DNA from: DASXKD01 sp963707905
Lineage (GTDB): Bacteria > Actinomycetota > Actinomycetes > Streptosporangiales > Streptosporangiaceae
NCBI GenBank assembly: GCA_963707905.1
Contig: CAVPSA010000042.1
Coordinates: 184,849-248,848, forward strand
Length of the DNA stretch: 64,000 nt
Direction of reading: 5' to 3'
Part shown: one piece after another, positions 61,821 through 64,000 of the stretch
Layout: the number at the start of each line of letters is the position of its first letter
How positions within the stretch are numbered: the first letter of the stretch is position 1
Program-made: the position numbers and the translations under genes
The notes under the pieces: model-generated
What the model was told of the DNA's origin: nothing
Database searches by the model: none
The model's input: only the letters and a program-made list of their open reading frames with translations

Positions 61821-63812
61821 GTGACTTTCAGCAAATCTGGTGAGCGTGCCCCAGTACGGCGGCTGCTGGCACGAGCGGGCCTGCTCACTGGCATTGGCCT
61901 GCTGTTGAGCGGAACGGTGGCCCCAGCCACGTCGGCCGCCACCACGGGCATTACGATATCCGGCAATGAGTTCCTCCTGAATGGCCAGCCATTCGTGCCG
62001 CGCGGTTTCAACTCCATTGCCCTCCTGAACTCCCCATGGTGCAGCGGCAGTGAAACCGCGGCCGCAGCAAATAATTTCACCTCCACCGAACTGGCCACCG
62101 CGATGAGCTCCTGGAGCGCTAATACCCTGCGTTTTCAGGTAAGCCAGCCCGTCCTCGCCGGCCCGGACGGCGCCGCCTACGCGCAGCAGGTCCAGGCCGG
62201 CGTAGGCATGGCCCTGGCCGCCGGCTTCGTGGTCATCGTGTCCATGCAGGACCAGTACCTGGCGTGCGGCCCGGCTGAGCCGCTGCCCAGCCAGGAGACG
62301 GAAGACGCCTGGGCGACCCTCATCAGCAACACCACGCTCGGCAGCAACCCATACGTCATGTTCGAGTTGTTCAACGAGCCGCAAAATTCACCGGTCGCGT
62401 CCGTGACCACCAACCCGCAGCAGGAGACGTGGCCGGACTGGCTTTCCGGGGGCAGGGAGATCGAGCCTTCCGCCACGCAGAATTGGGCGCCCTACACGCC
62501 TGTCGGCCATCAGGAACTGGTTGATTATCTCCGCACCACGCTGAACGTAGCCAATGTCCTGATCGCCGACGGGGCAAGCGACGCCGAAAACCTCGCCGGG
62601 ATTCCTATCCTGAGTGACCCGGGAAGCAGCTACCAGATCGCCTATGCCGTGCACCCGTACAACTACACCGGCGGTCAAAGTCAATGGGATACTCGCTGGG
62701 GATACCTGGCGGGCTCCTACGCGCTGATTGCCACCGAGTGGGACTACCGAGACAGCGATTGCGGCCGCACCAAGCAGACACTGGCACCAGTGTTCCTCAA
62801 TTACATGAGGAGCAGTGTCAATGTCGGCGTGCTCGGCCAGGCGCTCGATATCTTCTCCGGCCGTTTGATCGCCGACACCTCGCTCGACCCGACCCAGTGC
62901 GGGACGGCGAGCCCGGGCAGCGGCTACGACTTCCGCGACGATTACCTCGACACGTTCCCATCTCCTGGTGCTGCCGCACCGACCGCGCCAGTGATCCTCG
63001 GCTCCCCACAGCAGACCACCGCGAGCATCACGCTCACGTGGGCCGCCGCATATGACTCCGCCTACACTTCCGCCGACCTTAGCTACGCCGTCTACCGTGA
63101 CGGGCAGCTTGCCGGGACGGTGCCCGCAGGCACGACGTCGTTTACTGACACCGGCCTCAGCCCAGGCACCGCCTACCCCTACACGGTCACCGCGACCGAC
63201 CCGGCCGGCAACACCTCTCAGCCCTCGGCAGCCTTCACGCAACCGACCCAGAAGTGTCCCCCGCCGCCCGCACCCACCGGCTTGACCGCCACCGCGGAGA
63301 GCGGGACTACCGTGAGCCTGGTCTGGAACGCCGTCACCGGGCCAGGTGCCGGGTGCAACGTCTCGAGCTACCTGGTGAAACGCGGCGGCGTAGCCATCGC
63401 TGCCCCCGGTGGCACCACTTACACCGACAGCTTGGCCGCAGCCAGCACCAGATACACCTACAAGGTTCTGGCGGTAGCCACCGGCGGCGTCCCGGGCTCC
63501 GCAGCGGCCGTCACCGTCACGACGCCGAAGGTGGCTGACACGACCCCTCCCAGTCCCGCGACCAACCTGAATGCCACGGCCGCGAGCTCATCTCGTGTCG
63601 TTGTGACCTGGTCCCCCGGAAGCGACCCGCAAAGCGGCGTCAAGCACTACGCGATACTGCGCAACGGCACCCGGGTGGCAACCGTCCCAGCCACGTCAAC
63701 CGTGTTCAGCGACACCGGCCTCAAGGCCCGCACCAGCTACTCCTACCAGGTCGTGACGATAAACGGCGCGGGCCTGACCGCCGCGTCAACCGCCGTCAAG
63801 GTCACGACCTGA
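61821..63812 (+). CDS. Secreted GH5-like glycoside hydrolase with three fibronectin type III domains
   Basis: 663 aa from the GTG at 61821 (GGGGGGAA upstream). A signal peptide, RRLLARAGLLTGIGLLLSG, is cleaved near TSAATT. The GH5 catalytic domain (residues ~45-380) has FVPRGFNSIALL, FELFNEPQNSP (the acid/base Glu in NEP), AYAVHPYNYTGG and ALIATEWDYRD (nucleophile Glu). Three FN3 repeats follow, beginning near TAPVILGSPQQTTASITL, PPPAPTGLTATAESGTT and PSPATNLNATAASSSRV. It probably cleaves a beta-1,4-glucan or mannan outside the cell. Confidence 0.87.
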   Translation: MTFSKSGERAPVRRLLARAGLLTGIGLLLSGTVAPATSAATTGITISGNEFLLNGQPFVPRGFNSIALLNSPWCSGSETAAAANNFTSTELATAMSSWSANTLRFQVSQPVLAGPDGAAYAQQVQAGVGMALAAGFVVIVSMQDQYLACGPAEPLPSQETEDAWATLISNTTLGSNPYVMFELFNEPQNSPVASVTTNPQQETWPDWLSGGREIEPSATQNWAPYTPVGHQELVDYLRTTLNVANVLIADGASDAENLAGIPILSDPGSSYQIAYAVHPYNYTGGQSQWDTRWGYLAGSYALIATEWDYRDSDCGRTKQTLAPVFLNYMRSSVNVGVLGQALDIFSGRLIADTSLDPTQCGTASPGSGYDFRDDYLDTFPSPGAAAPTAPVILGSPQQTTASITLTWAAAYDSAYTSADLSYAVYRDGQLAGTVPAGTTSFTDTGLSPGTAYPYTVTATDPAGNTSQPSAAFTQPTQKCPPPPAPTGLTATAESGTTVSLVWNAVTGPGAGCNVSSYLVKRGGVAIAAPGGTTYTDSLAAASTRYTYKVLAVATGGVPGSAAAVTVTTPKVADTTPPSPATNLNATAASSSRVVVTWSPGSDPQSGVKHYAILRNGTRVATVPATSTVFSDTGLKARTSYSYQVVTINGAGLTAASTAVKVTT

Positions 63813-64000
63813 ACCGCCCCGGAGTTTCCGGAGTGTGCTTCGGCCCGCGATGACGAGGCCACCGGAATCAAGACGCTCCGGGACGAGCCGCGCTGCCGCG
63901 GGCGACCCTGGGAAGCCCTGACGAAGGTGTGACGGCTGCGGATTCATGTATCACCGGGCGGATATTCGAACTCCGTCCTAGTGGCACCAGGGCCGGATTT
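63813..64000. other. End of window, no gene recognised
   Basis: 188 bp after the GH5 gene; no terminator with a long stem and no open frame with family similarity is visible. Confidence 0.4.

Overview
The window is high-GC DNA with many GTG starts and tightly packed, often overlapping genes. It looks like a soil-type actinomycete: NB-ARC regulator, SigF-type sigma factor, Tat- and Sec-exported hydrolases, FadR-type GntR regulator, and a PTPS/GT4/CDP-alcohol transferase neighbourhood. The genus cannot be told from sequence alone. I see no rRNA, tRNA, CRISPR array, transposase or phage gene.

Layout. 1-2736: 5' part of an XRE/NB-ARC regulator, divergent from a secreted phosphate-binding-like protein. 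2992-5365: a 2-hydroxyacid dehydrogenase, then a CBS-pair protein overlapping a nucleotidyltransferase-fold protein. 5362-11230 (minus): a compact operon of SDR, creatininase-family protein, metallophosphoesterase, APC permease, agmatinase-family ureohydrolase and FCD-type GntR regulator, with a palindrome in its leader. 11358-13204: a luciferase-like monooxygenase and a divergent SDR that lacks the catalytic Lys.

13306-28458 is a head-to-tail tandem duplication of a ~7.57-kb unit. Each copy has a ureohydrolase, amidohydrolase, DUF1989 protein, Rieske oxygenase and DMT transporter (minus), plus a membrane GAF protein, patatin and hemerythrin (plus). The copies are nearly identical, but the hemerythrin of copy 1 is frameshifted and the DMT transporters have diverged. 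The right edge abuts a TetR gene missing its DNA-binding half. With the 5362-11230 operon, this forms an apparent nitrogen-compound (possibly guanidino-compound) catabolic island, with a shared 15-bp palindrome style at three promoters.

28992-35854: an M16 peptidase pair, a large secreted protein and a GH26-like lipoprotein. 36269-48478: SRPBCC protein, three methyltransferases (one frameshifted), MDR dehydrogenase, PTPS-like enzyme, histidine phosphatase, CDP-alcohol phosphotransferase fused to an alkaline-phosphatase-superfamily domain, flippase-like protein, a GTP cyclohydrolase II remnant, and GT87 and GT4 glycosyltransferases. This looks like a partly eroded biosynthetic locus that joins pterin-type enzymes to lipid and glycan enzymes. 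48739-59482: probable pseudokinase, SigF-like sigma factor, second adenylate kinase, DedA-like protein, CPA1 antiporter, DUF2252 protein (two frameshifts), membrane protein, desaturase (one frameshift) and a PNPOx-like protein. 59493-63812: a VOC remnant, a Tat-exported PHP-domain protein and a secreted GH5-FN3 enzyme.

Six single-base frameshifts in otherwise intact coding sequence mean that real decay and assembly indels must both be considered.
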